Of a stretch of 19,083 nt of DNA, positions 1 through 7,992 are shown in pieces (position 1 is the first letter of the stretch; each line of letters opens with the position of its first letter). The translations under genes were made by a program, and so were the position numbers. This DNA comes from a bacterium UBP4_UBA6127 (GTDB taxonomy: Bacteria > UBP4 > UBA4092). The stretch covers positions 17,518 through 36,600 of the forward strand of contig DIVR01000032.1 in the NCBI GenBank assembly GCA_002428325.1. The letters run 5' to 3'. A model generated the notes under the pieces. That model ran no database searches. It saw only the letters and a program-made list of their open reading frames with translations, and was not told where the DNA came from.

Positions 1-41
1 AAAAAAAAGCCGCTTCCTTTGGGAGGAAGCGGCTTTTATTT
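1..41 (-). terminator. Intrinsic terminator of purM (probably bidirectional)
   Basis: GCCGCTTCC (9-17) pairs perfectly with GGAAGCGGC (25-33) around a 7-nt loop. An A-tract lies on the left and TTTTATTTT on the right, so the stem extends through A/T pairs. Read on the minus strand it follows the purM stop by about ten bases and ends in a run of eight Ts, a classic rho-independent terminator. The T-rich flank on the other side would let it also stop plus-strand transcription arriving from outside the window. Confidence 0.88.
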
Positions 42-51
42 TATGCCGTTA

Positions 52-1092
52 TTATTCTACGAAAGCTTTTTGGGAACCTTCCACGGTATTTCCAATGGTA
101 TAAACTTTTTCCCCAGCTGTTTCCAGCTCTGCTTTAACCGCTTCGGCCTGGTCAGGAGCCACAATAACTACTAATCCGATTCCCATATTAAAGACATGGT
201 GCATTTCTTCAAAGGGGACATTCCCATCTTTCTGGAGCAATTGGAAAATGGGAAGCACCGGCCAAGCACCTGATTTGATTTTAACATCAATATTGTCAGG
301 CAGGATTCGAGGAATATTATCATAAAATCCGCCACCGGTCAGATGGGCCATCCCTTTGATTTCCATCCCTTTATCCAGGACTTGAAATACCGACCGGGCA
401 TAACAGCGATGGGTTTCGAGTAATTCTTCCCCCACGGTCCGGCCTAATGCCTCCACCGGATCGGTTACCTTATATCCATCCACTTCCAAGAGGATTTTTC
501 GGGCCAGAGAATACCCATTGGTATGAAGACCAGAAGAGGCCAGTCCCAATACCACATCCCCGGGTTTAATGGATTTCCCGTCAATCAGTTTATCTTTATC
601 AACCGCTCCCACGATGAAACCTGCCAGGTCATATTCTCCCACCGGATAAAAACCCGGCATTTCAGCTGTTTCCCCGCCAATCAAGGCACAACCTGCTTCC
701 CGGCACCCGGCAGCTAACCCTTCCACCAGTCCTTCAATCACCCGGGGCTCTAATTTCCCGGTGGCAATATAATCCATAAAAAATAACGGCCTGGCACCCT
801 GGACCAGGATATCATCCACACAATGGGAGACAATATCAATCCCCACCGTATTATGCTTATCCAGCATAAAAGCAATCTTCAGTTTGGTGCCGACCCCATC
901 TACACTGGAGACTAAGACCGGATGGTTCATTTTATCAGCCAGCCCTTTGGCAGAATATAACCCGCCAAAAAGACCGATATCACAAAGGACCTCCGGGTTA
1001 AAGGTTGAGCGGGTATAGTCCTTAAGTCTTGAAATGGTAGAGCTTTTGGCGGCAATGTCCACACCAGCTGACTTGTAAGTAATGGGTTCCAT
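52..1092 (-). CDS. purM: Phosphoribosylformylglycinamidine cyclo-ligase (AIR synthetase)
   Basis: This is the fifth step of de novo purine synthesis in the cytoplasm: ATP-dependent closure of FGAM to 5-aminoimidazole ribonucleotide (AIR). The 346-residue length is normal for the family. Recognisable motifs are SVDGVGTKL (residues 63-71), the glycine-rich GGETAEMPG (139-147) followed by GEYDLAGF, SSGLHTNGYSL in the ATP-binding half, and LTGGGFYDNIPRILP in the C-terminal domain. The usual VND before ILVQGA reads VDD, a mild change. On the minus strand AAGGA lies about nine bases before the ATG, which supports this start. The gene is monocistronic here: a terminator follows it, and a terminator of the preceding operon plus more than 400 bp of spacer lies upstream. 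Confidence 0.97.
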   Translation of the reverse strand: MEPITYKSAGVDIAAKSSTISRLKDYTRSTFNPEVLCDIGLFGGLYSAKGLADKMNHPVLVSSVDGVGTKLKIAFMLDKHNTVGIDIVSHCVDDILVQGARPLFFMDYIATGKLEPRVIEGLVEGLAAGCREAGCALIGGETAEMPGFYPVGEYDLAGFIVGAVDKDKLIDGKSIKPGDVVLGLASSGLHTNGYSLARKILLEVDGYKVTDPVEALGRTVGEELLETHRCYARSVFQVLDKGMEIKGMAHLTGGGFYDNIPRILPDNIDVKIKSGAWPVLPIFQLLQKDGNVPFEEMHHVFNMGIGLVVIVAPDQAEAVKAELETAGEKVYTIGNTVEGSQKAFVE

Positions 1093-1132
1093 GCTTGGGT
1101 TTCCTTGGAAGTATAAAATCGTTCAAACATCT

Positions 1133-1162
1133 ATTATCCCATTAGTTAAGCCTCCGGGACAA
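1133..1162 (-). promoter_or_regulatory. Candidate sigma70-type promoter of purM
   Basis: On the minus strand TTGTCC (1162-1157) is followed after 18 bases by GATAAT (1138-1133), about 40 bases upstream of the purM start codon. The elements are imperfect matches, so this is only a plausible promoter. A second A+T-rich -10-like sequence (TTATAC) lies closer to the gene but has no well-placed -35. Confidence 0.3.
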
Positions 1163-1379
1163 CCAAACCCCAGGAATTTCCTCTATAAATGGTTTAAAAC
1201 CTTGTTCATTATCCGGATATTTAGGGACAGGGAATGCCTATGATAAATAACTTAGTTAAGGTTGACAGTCCAATAAACTTCTCCCCCTCCACAATAACCA
1301 TGGAGATATTCACTCCCAACAGAAGATTTGGACAGATAGAACCTTTTTGACAGTTCAATCCTTCTCCCAGATATAGCCC

Positions 1380-1397
1380 TTTTGACAGCTGTCAAAA
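1380..1397. repeat. Perfect palindrome TTTTGACAGCTGTCAAAA
   Basis: The 18 bases read identically on both strands. Close variants occur at 11889-11906, 15902-15919 and 15951-15968, always between genes, so this looks like a recurring operator or a small dispersed palindromic element. I do not recognise a named regulator for it. Confidence 0.7.
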
Positions 1398-1510
1398 ATA
1401 TAGAGTGTTGGAATAAATAGGGTTAAAAATTGAAGGGATAGCTGTCTATCACTTTCTGAGGCCTATACTCCATGCTTTTGGGGGAAGGGGAAAGAAAGTC
1501 TCATCAATAT

Positions 1511-1548
1511 AAAAAAAAGCCTCCCTACCCAACTCTGGGAAGGGAGGC
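1511..1548 (-). terminator. Intrinsic terminator of the radical SAM/lipoprotein operon
   Basis: GCCTCCCT (1519-1526) pairs with AGGGAGGC (1541-1548), with further inner CCC/GGG pairing around a short loop. Read on the minus strand the stem is followed by eight Ts (complement of 1511-1518). It lies just downstream of the stop codon of the TPR lipoprotein. Confidence 0.9.
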
Positions 1549-1565
1549 GGTCAATGCAATAAAAG

Positions 1566-2615
1566 TTATTTCTTAGCCGGTGGAGCTATTGGAGGAACCG
1601 GAAGATTAGCTTTTCCGGTCGTATCCTTAGAAGGAACAGACTTCACCTGGTTAATTCTGGCCAAACCGGCCTGGGCATATTGGGCCCATTGAGACTTGGG
1701 ATACTCCTTAACCACACTTTGGAACAGTTTCTTAGCCGTATCCAGGTCATTGAGGGACCCGGCATACACTTCACCCATTTTCATAGTGGCCCATGCGGCT
1801 TTATCCGGAACATTCTTATCAGAGGTAATCTTGGAATAAGCAGCAATGGCCTTTTTGTAAGAATCGATGGCCTTAGCATTCTGTTTATTTTTCCTATAGA
1901 TATCCCCAATCATCACCTGAGTATAGATACTCACTCCCTGAGCATATTCATTACCTGGATATTTACCCTGGAGAGAGGTTAGGGTCTGAACCGCCTTCTC
2001 GGTCTTTCCGGCCTTGGAATACATCCCGGCCAGGCCCATAGTGGCTTCAATACTGGCATTTTCAGACGCTATCTTGGGAAAAGGTTTAGGCAGTGGATAA
2101 TAAGCCAGCACATCTTTATAGGCGGCTTCGGCTTTGGTCCAATCCTGCTGGTCTTCATAGGACCGGGCGATATTGAATTTCGCCTTGGAAGCGGCCAGGG
2201 CATTGGTTGTATCCTGGCTGAGTTTGGTCCAGATATCTCTTGCTTTATCCCAACTGGTGGAAGAAGCATAACAGGCGGCAATCGCAAACTTGGCGCCCAT
2301 ATTCAATTCACTTTTTGCGGGATATTTATCAATCACTTTCTGGTATTCCTGGACGGCCTTATCAAATTTTCCCTGAGCTGCATAGACTTCGCCTATCTGG
2401 AACTGGGCATTTATAGCCCGAGGGTCATTGGGATATTTTTCCAGGAAATCTTCTAATTTAATAATAGCATTGGGATAATCCCCCTGTTTCAGGGCCTCTT
2501 GGACATCGGCAATGAATTTCTCAGGAGTTTTACGGGCGCATCCTGCTGTTCCCAGAAGGATGGCAGTAGCGGTCAATACCGCGAGTGAGGATAAGATAAT
2601 TCTTTTCTTAACCAT
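1566..2615 (-). CDS. TPR-repeat lipoprotein (BamD/YbgF-like architecture)
   Basis: This is a 349-residue exported lipoprotein. Its N-terminus has Lys/Arg residues, a hydrophobic stretch and then LGTAGC, where Cys26 is the probable lipidated residue (Thr at -3 makes the lipobox imperfect). The rest is a series of TPR-like helices with recurring motifs such as GDYPNAI, KYPNDPRA, GKFDKAVQEY, QKVIDKYP and GKTEKAVQ, and ends in a Pro/Ala/Lys-rich tail. Such proteins are usually periplasmic scaffolds, like BamD in outer-membrane assembly, but the similarity is general and no function can be assigned. I chose the ATG at 2615. An in-frame GTG at 2624 would add three residues. The start lies inside the last codons of the preceding radical SAM gene, so the two are translationally coupled. 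Confidence 0.85.
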   Translation of the reverse strand: MVKKRIILSSLAVLTATAILLGTAGCARKTPEKFIADVQEALKQGDYPNAIIKLEDFLEKYPNDPRAINAQFQIGEVYAAQGKFDKAVQEYQKVIDKYPAKSELNMGAKFAIAACYASSTSWDKARDIWTKLSQDTTNALAASKAKFNIARSYEDQQDWTKAEAAYKDVLAYYPLPKPFPKIASENASIEATMGLAGMYSKAGKTEKAVQTLTSLQGKYPGNEYAQGVSIYTQVMIGDIYRKNKQNAKAIDSYKKAIAAYSKITSDKNVPDKAAWATMKMGEVYAGSLNDLDTAKKLFQSVVKEYPKSQWAQYAQAGLARINQVKSVPSKDTTGKANLPVPPIAPPAKK

Positions 2616-4062
2616 GAGCGTCACTTTCTTCAGATATAGATTTCATCGGTTGGAATGTCGAGGCCAGAAGCCCGAATCCTTCCCGGATTAACGTACTGAA
2701 TTCATACCAAGTTTTGACCTGGGAAAGCCTTAACCAGATAAACCTTGGTTGTAAATGATACGACCGAATGGCATAGTTTCGCAACTTCCAAATTTCTTCA
2801 GGGGGCAGCTGTTCGGTTTTGACCACCGGGAAAGCTACTGAGTTGTCCAACACATCAATATCCGCCGAGGTCCAACCCTTTTCAACGGCTTCCTGGCGGA
2901 AAGGAGTCCCCATCTTGGGAGTGGCGATATTGAAGGAGGCGAAATCCGGCAGAATCTCCTTGGCAAAGGCAATAGTCTGCAGGGCTGATTCCTGGGTCTC
3001 TCCCGGTAATCCCAGGATAAAATGGCCCAAAGTCCTCATTCCATGAGCTCGGCAAAAAGCAAAAACTTCCCTTACCCGCTGGGGTTTTACCCCTTTATGG
3101 TAATGTTTCAGGATTTCATCACTCACCGATTCCACCCCAAACTGGATGGTATGGCAGCCGGCCCGGCTCATTAATTCCAGGATATCTTCATCCATCACAT
3201 CCACCCGGGACAGGCAGACCCAGCTCAAATCCATTTTCTTGGCAATCAACAGTTCCAGGAACTCTTTCGTCTGTTTTTTATTGACCGCAAAGGTGAAATC
3301 TTTGATCCAGAATTCTTTAATCCCAAAATGCTGATGCAGGTATTCGATTTCCCCCACGGCATTTTCAGGTTTCCGCAGTTTCAAGGGAACGATTGAGCTG
3401 ACACAAAAGGAACATTTAAAAGGACAGCCAAAATTGGTCAGCGTGCTGGCAAAAGGCATATAACGGCCATGGGGAATCCGGTACCGCCGCCAGGGAAAGA
3501 GTTCCAGCCGCGGATAAGGCATTTCAAACTCTTTATCCTCGGTATAACGCCGACCTTCCAGAATCTGGCCTTCCCACCGATAAGTAATATAATCGGTTTT
3601 CTCCCCTTTCAGCTCACCTCGGAAATATCTCAACAAGACATCAGAAGTGAAATCCATCAAAGCAGCGCTGATAAAAGGATGTTTTTCCAGTATCTCGGTG
3701 GAACGGCTCAGGAAAATATCCCCAGTGGTAATCACTTCATCGATTTCGGGTTTGGCCTGGAGGATTTTCCCCACAAAATCAAAATCCATTCGCCAGGAAA
3801 CTCCCCCGGTCAGGAAAAAGAGGGTATCAATATCCATCTCCCGAATCTTATTTAAGGCCTCTTCGGGAGTAAGCCCCAGCACATTGGCATCCAAGGCCAC
3901 CAGTTCGTGTTCCTGGGCCAGAAACCCTGATTGGGCTACCAAATCATAAGGATGCCAGTAATATTTGGCCTTACTGGAATGGCTGCAATAATAATCCCGG
4001 AGATAAAGTTTATCTCCCGGAGGATTCAACAGCAGGATTTTTCGTTTCTTTATATTCATCAT
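2608..4062 (-). CDS. B12-binding-domain radical SAM protein (second of tandem pair)
   Basis: This 484-residue protein resembles the B12-binding radical SAM class. An N-terminal Rossmann-like cobalamin-type domain (about 1-150, starting KILLLNPPG) precedes a radical SAM barrel with CPFKCSFC (Cys213, 217, 220) that would ligate the [4Fe-4S] cluster. Later motifs are FGVESVSDEIL (308-318) and HFILGLPGET (347-356), typical of the barrel. I do not see the DxHxxG cobalamin-ligand motif, so B12 may bind differently or not at all. The C-terminal 50 residues resemble those of the upstream paralogue. The ATG follows the upstream TAA directly (TAAATG), so coupling is likely. The substrate is unknown; relatives modify lipids, natural products or cofactors. 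Confidence 0.85.
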   Translation of the reverse strand: MMNIKKRKILLLNPPGDKLYLRDYYCSHSSKAKYYWHPYDLVAQSGFLAQEHELVALDANVLGLTPEEALNKIREMDIDTLFFLTGGVSWRMDFDFVGKILQAKPEIDEVITTGDIFLSRSTEILEKHPFISAALMDFTSDVLLRYFRGELKGEKTDYITYRWEGQILEGRRYTEDKEFEMPYPRLELFPWRRYRIPHGRYMPFASTLTNFGCPFKCSFCVSSIVPLKLRKPENAVGEIEYLHQHFGIKEFWIKDFTFAVNKKQTKEFLELLIAKKMDLSWVCLSRVDVMDEDILELMSRAGCHTIQFGVESVSDEILKHYHKGVKPQRVREVFAFCRAHGMRTLGHFILGLPGETQESALQTIAFAKEILPDFASFNIATPKMGTPFRQEAVEKGWTSADIDVLDNSVAFPVVKTEQLPPEEIWKLRNYAIRSYHLQPRFIWLRLSQVKTWYEFSTLIREGFGLLASTFQPMKSISEESDAHG

Positions 4063-5472
4063 TTATTTGCTCAGCTGGATAAGCTGCTCAATACCATATT
4101 TAATATAATTAATGACTTCTTTGGGCGACCGGACCTGCCGCAATGTATGCCAGATATAAGAGGGACGCAACAGAAATCTCCGAATCGCCTTTTTCCTTAA
4201 ATGGGCCAGTTGTTCAATGGAAAGATGCAGAGAAGGAATCACCGGAGAATCATAGGCTTCTTCGGGAAAAAAGTCCTCGGGTAAAAGTCCCAGTTTCACT
4301 GCTTCATCATGATATTCGGTCCCCGGAAACGGATATATATAGAAAAACTCCACAAAATCAGGGTCCAGTTCCAAACCAAAATCCACTGTTTTCATAAAGG
4401 TCTCCTCAGTTTCCCAGGGAGCCCCGATCAATAAATAAATGCTGGTTCGAACTCCCACCTCTTTACATAATTGCAGGGCTTTACGGGCCTGTTCCAGGTG
4501 GGCTCCTTTTTTCAGGTGAGTCAGCATTTCCTCAGTCCCGGCCTCGATCCCGAAAGCAATCAACCAGCAGCCTGCCTCTTTCATGGCATGAAGCCGGTCC
4601 TCATCTATGGTATCCACCCGGCTGTTGCAAGTCCAATGGATATTTAATCCTGATTCTTTAATCTGGCGGCAAAGTTCCAGGGTCCATTTCTTATCCATGG
4701 TGAAGGTATCAGACCGGAAAAGGAAATTCCGGATACCGAACTCTTTTACGCAGCTTTTGATTTCTCCCAGGATATTTTCGGGAGAACGGGCCCGCATCCG
4801 GGTTCCGGCCACCTGTCTCGACAGACAATAAATACATTGGAAAGGACAGCCCCGGTTGGTAATAATATTAGTTTGGGGTTGCCCGGTATCCGGCCGGTAA
4901 TAATGCCGGTTATCCACCAAGTGACGGGCCGGATAGGGTATGGAATCCAAATCCTGGATATACCCCCGGTCGGGATTTCGGATAATCTTTCCGTCTTTTC
5001 GATAGGTGATTCCCCCCACCTGGCTCCAATCCTCGGTTGTTGCCAATTCCCCGGGCGTAAACTCATATTCTCCCCGGAAACATAAATCCAATTGGGGATA
5101 AGCTTCCATACTCTTTATATCCCGGGTATTGAAATGAGCGCCCTTGGCGGCCGTTATAATGGAAGGATTGACCTCTTTGGTGATGGTACAAGCCTCCATA
5201 TCGGCGGCTAACGAGGGCGTCGTAATGCTGAAGATAACCATTTCAGGGGCAAATTCAGCCAGTTCTTTTTTAAATTCAGGCCATTCCCATCCCAAGACAG
5301 GATAGTCTCTGACCCGGCATTCCACCCCTTTTTGCTCCAGACCGGCGGCCATATAAAGCAAATCAATTGGGGGTCGGGGAGCAACCGTTTTAAGTTTATC
5401 GATGGGAGTCTGGCACCTGTCCTCCCGGATAAAATTCCCGGTAGGAGGCACCGCCAACAAAACCCTTTTCAT
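4063..5472 (-). CDS. B12-binding-domain radical SAM protein (first of tandem pair)
   Basis: This is a 469-residue paralogue of the gene that follows it. The N-terminal domain (about 1-150) has the B12-binding fold pattern, starting RVLLAVPPTG and ending around KGAHFNTRDI and FRGEYEFTPGE. The radical SAM domain carries CPFQCIYC (Cys209, 213, 216). Downstream are FGIEAGTEEML (307-317) and LLIGAPWETEETF (347-359). The C-terminal extension, RRFLLRPSYIWHTLRQV, is mirrored in the neighbour. The canonical DxHxxG motif is not evident. It is the first gene of a three-gene minus-strand operon. Only a weak AGG-like site (CAGG) precedes the ATG. Substrate and pathway cannot be read from sequence. Confidence 0.85.
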   Translation of the reverse strand: MKRVLLAVPPTGNFIREDRCQTPIDKLKTVAPRPPIDLLYMAAGLEQKGVECRVRDYPVLGWEWPEFKKELAEFAPEMVIFSITTPSLAADMEACTITKEVNPSIITAAKGAHFNTRDIKSMEAYPQLDLCFRGEYEFTPGELATTEDWSQVGGITYRKDGKIIRNPDRGYIQDLDSIPYPARHLVDNRHYYRPDTGQPQTNIITNRGCPFQCIYCLSRQVAGTRMRARSPENILGEIKSCVKEFGIRNFLFRSDTFTMDKKWTLELCRQIKESGLNIHWTCNSRVDTIDEDRLHAMKEAGCWLIAFGIEAGTEEMLTHLKKGAHLEQARKALQLCKEVGVRTSIYLLIGAPWETEETFMKTVDFGLELDPDFVEFFYIYPFPGTEYHDEAVKLGLLPEDFFPEEAYDSPVIPSLHLSIEQLAHLRKKAIRRFLLRPSYIWHTLRQVRSPKEVINYIKYGIEQLIQLSK

Positions 5473-5571
5473 TAAGTACCTGTTCTACGAATACCTGCGG
5501 ATTGACGATCCATAAGGTAGGTATCGGTTACATAAATTACGGCAGAGCTTGGTCTGCTGATGCTTACATTC

Positions 5572-5600
5572 TACCTTACCCCCTGCAGGGGTTCAAGGTA
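5572..5600. repeat. Imperfect inverted repeat around CCCCTGCAGGGG
   Basis: TACCTT (5572-5577) and AAGGTA (5595-5600) flank a perfect 12-bp palindrome CCCCTGCAGGGG (5580-5591), separated by 2- and 3-base internal loops. No T-tract follows on either strand, so it is not a standard terminator. It lies between divergent transcription units and could be an operator or an RNA hairpin in the leader of either unit. Confidence 0.45.
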
Positions 5601-5684
5601 AGTAATCTCCCCGGAAGACTTCAACTGATTCTTTTTCACTCTCTCCCCTTAAATAAGGGATTCTTCTCTTTTATAAAAAAACAA

Positions 5685-5714
5685 TTGACACTGGGCAACT
5701 AACTCGACTAAATT
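5685..5714 (+). promoter_or_regulatory. Candidate sigma70 promoter of the diguanylate cyclase gene
   Basis: A perfect TTGACA (5685-5690) is followed after 18 bases by TAAATT (5709-5714; 17 bases if read as CTAAAT). Transcription would start near 5720 and leave a leader of about 75 bases before the GTG start codon. Confidence 0.4.
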
Positions 5715-5794
5715 CAAGTTAGAAGCGACTGCCAGACGAGAGGCGGATTTTAAAGCAGACCGGCTCATTAAGTCTATCGGAAGGATACCTGTCT

Positions 5795-7879
5795 GTGGAT
5801 CCCGAGAATCGTATGCTGAAAAGACTGAATACATGCTTCCAAAATAATCATGTTCATCAGGATTTGAAGATTCTGGCAGGTTATCTCTTTCTTTTAATCC
5901 TGATATTACTGGCTGGGGGCTTCCACCTGGCAGGCCAATTCCTCTATTCCATAGGACTTCCTTATACCCTCACCCATGAAATCATCCTGATGCTGATGCT
6001 GGCAATGGGAGGGTTTATCCTATTTATCCTGAGGCAATTAAAAGAATGCCGGATAAATGAAATAAAACTGGCAACCTTGACCCATGAGGTTGAGTCGGCT
6101 CAGGAACGGCAAAAAGCTATTCTACACAATATTCCAGCAGTGATTTATCTTCTCGACTCCCAACAGAATTATAAAATGACCTGGACTACTCCCAATATCC
6201 AAGAAATCACCGGATATACCAAGGAAGAATATTTTTCCTCGGCTGATTTCTGGATAAGCCGTGTCTATACTGAAGATATCAATCATGTTTCCAAAACCCT
6301 CGCTGAGTTTCCCCAGACCAAACAGATGGACATGGAATATCGATGGCGATTTGCAGATGGTACTTACCATTGGCTCCGAGACAGGTCCATCCAGACAGAC
6401 CAAAGGTATGAAGGACTGGGCGATGTGGTCGGATTCTGGTTGGATATTACTGATTCCAAGCGAATGGAAAACTATCAAGATGCTTTGAGGCAACTGACCA
6501 TTCAATTAAGCGCTGCCCGGTCTTATCAGGAAGCTGGAAATTTTATTCTTATGGAAGCTGATCGGCTCATTGGGTGGGATTCCTGTTCCATTAATATCTA
6601 CGACCCGGATCGGGAAACCCTCCTGATGGATATGAATTATGACTTGATTGGCGGTAAACGGCAGGAAGTTCCGACCGTCATCCGGCATGCAAAACCCACC
6701 CCTATGATGATAAAAACCATGGAGGAAGGACCCCAGTTAATCCTTCGCACAGAGGAAGAAATCCAACAGCCGCCTGATGATTTTGTTGCCTATGGAGATG
6801 CAGGAAAACGGTCTGCTTCCATGATGTATGTCCCGGTTCGGTATGGTAAGGATGTGGTGGGATTCCTGACGATTCAAAGTTATACCCTGCAGGCTTATAC
6901 CCGAAAAGATTTAAATACATTACAATCTATTGCTGACCAGTGCGGAGGGGCCATTGACCGAATCCGAGTTGAAAACCAGCTTTGGGAATCTGAAGAAAAA
7001 TACCGGCTACTGGTTGAAAATATCAATGAAAGCATCCTGATTACCCAAAATGACAAACTGATTTATTTCAATAAACGTTTTTTGGAAATGCTGGGCTATT
7101 CCCTTGAGGAGCTCTATCACCAGGATTACCAGGTTATCTACCCTCCTGCCGGATTGGACCTTTTAGAGATGCGGCGGCAGCGGCGGGAAAAAGGTATCAA
7201 TGTCCCTCCCCGATATGAAACCACCATGAAACGTAAAGATGGTCGCTTAATTGATGTGGAAGCCAATGTAACTATCATCAATTATCAGGGAACCCTGGCG
7301 ACCCTGGCCGTCATAAATGATATTACAGACCGGAAATTCCAGGAAGATCAGATTCGGTACCTGGCCACCCATGACGGATTGACAGGACTCAATAACCACC
7401 GGGAGTTTTACCGAAGATTTAGGGAAGAAGTGGAACGAAGCACCCGGTATCAAAGGACTTTCTGCCTCTTGATGGCAGATTTGGACCATTTCAAAAATAT
7501 CAATGATACCTATGGACATCCGGTGGGAGATGATGTGCTTAGAACGGTCGCCCAACTGTTGAATGATGATATTCGAAATGTGGACATCATTGCCCGGTAT
7601 GGGGGAGAAGAAATCTCCATCATTATGCCGGAAATTGGAAAACAAACAGCTATCTTTATTGCCGAACGCCTTCGGAAAAAAGTGGAGGAAATCTGGATTA
7701 CTATTCCTAATGGGAAAAAGGTCCAGGTTACTATCAGTATCGGGGTTGCCGTATTCCCCGAAGATGCGGAAGATGGGGACAGCCTTATCCAGAAAGCCGA
7801 CCAATGCCTTTATGCGGCAAAAAGAGCCGGCCGAAATAAAGTCCAGGCGACTCCCCTGCCTTCAGATTCCCAGTATTAA
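5795..7879 (+). CDS. Membrane-anchored PAS-GAF-PAS-GGDEF diguanylate cyclase
   Basis: This 694-residue signalling protein probably makes cyclic di-GMP from two GTP. Two hydrophobic segments (about 28-51 and 60-80) form an inner-membrane hairpin anchor. A PAS/PAC domain follows (about 104-225, YRWRFADGTYHWL), then a GAF domain (about 230-393), a second PAS (about 400-515) and a GGDEF domain (about 520-685). The active loop reads RYGGEEI (601-607), with the usual final Phe replaced by Ile. ADLDHFKNINDTYGHPVGDD (561-580) gives the metal- and GTP-binding side. RNVD (594-597) fits the RxxD product-inhibition site, so feedback inhibition is likely. The GTG start is preferred because GGAAGG (5779-5784) lies 10 bases upstream; the next ATG (5813) lacks a properly spaced site. 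Ligands of the sensor domains are unknown. Confidence 0.92.
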   Translation: MDPENRMLKRLNTCFQNNHVHQDLKILAGYLFLLILILLAGGFHLAGQFLYSIGLPYTLTHEIILMLMLAMGGFILFILRQLKECRINEIKLATLTHEVESAQERQKAILHNIPAVIYLLDSQQNYKMTWTTPNIQEITGYTKEEYFSSADFWISRVYTEDINHVSKTLAEFPQTKQMDMEYRWRFADGTYHWLRDRSIQTDQRYEGLGDVVGFWLDITDSKRMENYQDALRQLTIQLSAARSYQEAGNFILMEADRLIGWDSCSINIYDPDRETLLMDMNYDLIGGKRQEVPTVIRHAKPTPMMIKTMEEGPQLILRTEEEIQQPPDDFVAYGDAGKRSASMMYVPVRYGKDVVGFLTIQSYTLQAYTRKDLNTLQSIADQCGGAIDRIRVENQLWESEEKYRLLVENINESILITQNDKLIYFNKRFLEMLGYSLEELYHQDYQVIYPPAGLDLLEMRRQRREKGINVPPRYETTMKRKDGRLIDVEANVTIINYQGTLATLAVINDITDRKFQEDQIRYLATHDGLTGLNNHREFYRRFREEVERSTRYQRTFCLLMADLDHFKNINDTYGHPVGDDVLRTVAQLLNDDIRNVDIIARYGGEEISIIMPEIGKQTAIFIAERLRKKVEEIWITIPNGKKVQVTISIGVAVFPEDAEDGDSLIQKADQCLYAAKRAGRNKVQATPLPSDSQY

Positions 7880-7992
7880 ATCAGTTTATGAAATGAGTCC
7901 TTCTTTGATTTTCATCCTTATCAGTCCTTTCTCCTCTGCCTGATTATGTTAAAATTATTGAAAACTCTAAGGGATATTTAATAGTACTCCTC

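Larger units (their letters stand above)
1093..1510. other. Long intergenic region with palindrome and half-sites
   Basis: This spacer lies between the terminator of the radical SAM/lipoprotein operon and purM, and I see no credible gene in it. It contains TTGACAG half-sites at 1262-1268 and 1347-1353 and a perfect palindrome at 1380-1397. It also has a small hairpin, GATAG-CTGT-CTATC, at 1437-1450, and the candidate purM promoter near 1133-1162. The clustered half-sites suggest a protein-binding region, but the palindrome sits some 290 bp upstream of purM, so its target is uncertain. Confidence 0.5.
5473..5794. other. Divergent intergenic region
   Basis: This spacer separates the minus-strand radical SAM operon from the plus-strand diguanylate cyclase. 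It holds an imperfect inverted repeat (5572-5600) and a candidate plus-strand promoter (5685-5714). I found no convincing gene: a 66-codon open frame at 5502-5702 has no ribosome-binding site and no recognisable protein features. No promoter for the radical SAM operon stands out. Confidence 0.5.

Noticed and set aside
1437..1450. GATAG-CTGT-CTATC mini-hairpin upstream of purM, considered as a regulatory RNA element
   Set aside because: Five-base arms are too short to be meaningful, and there is no match to a known purine riboswitch core.
5502..5702. 66-codon plus-strand open frame in the spacer before the diguanylate cyclase
   Set aside because: No ribosome-binding site, unremarkable composition, and it contains the inverted repeat and candidate promoter; more likely noncoding.
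5715..5795. Possible cyclic di-GMP riboswitch in the leader of the diguanylate cyclase gene
   Set aside because: The conserved core segments of the known cyclic di-GMP aptamers are not present; only loose CAGAC/GTCTG pairing is seen.
7247..7804. 185-codon minus-strand open frame inside the diguanylate cyclase gene
   Set aside because: Opposite-strand shadow of a strongly conserved GGDEF coding region; no recognisable protein features.
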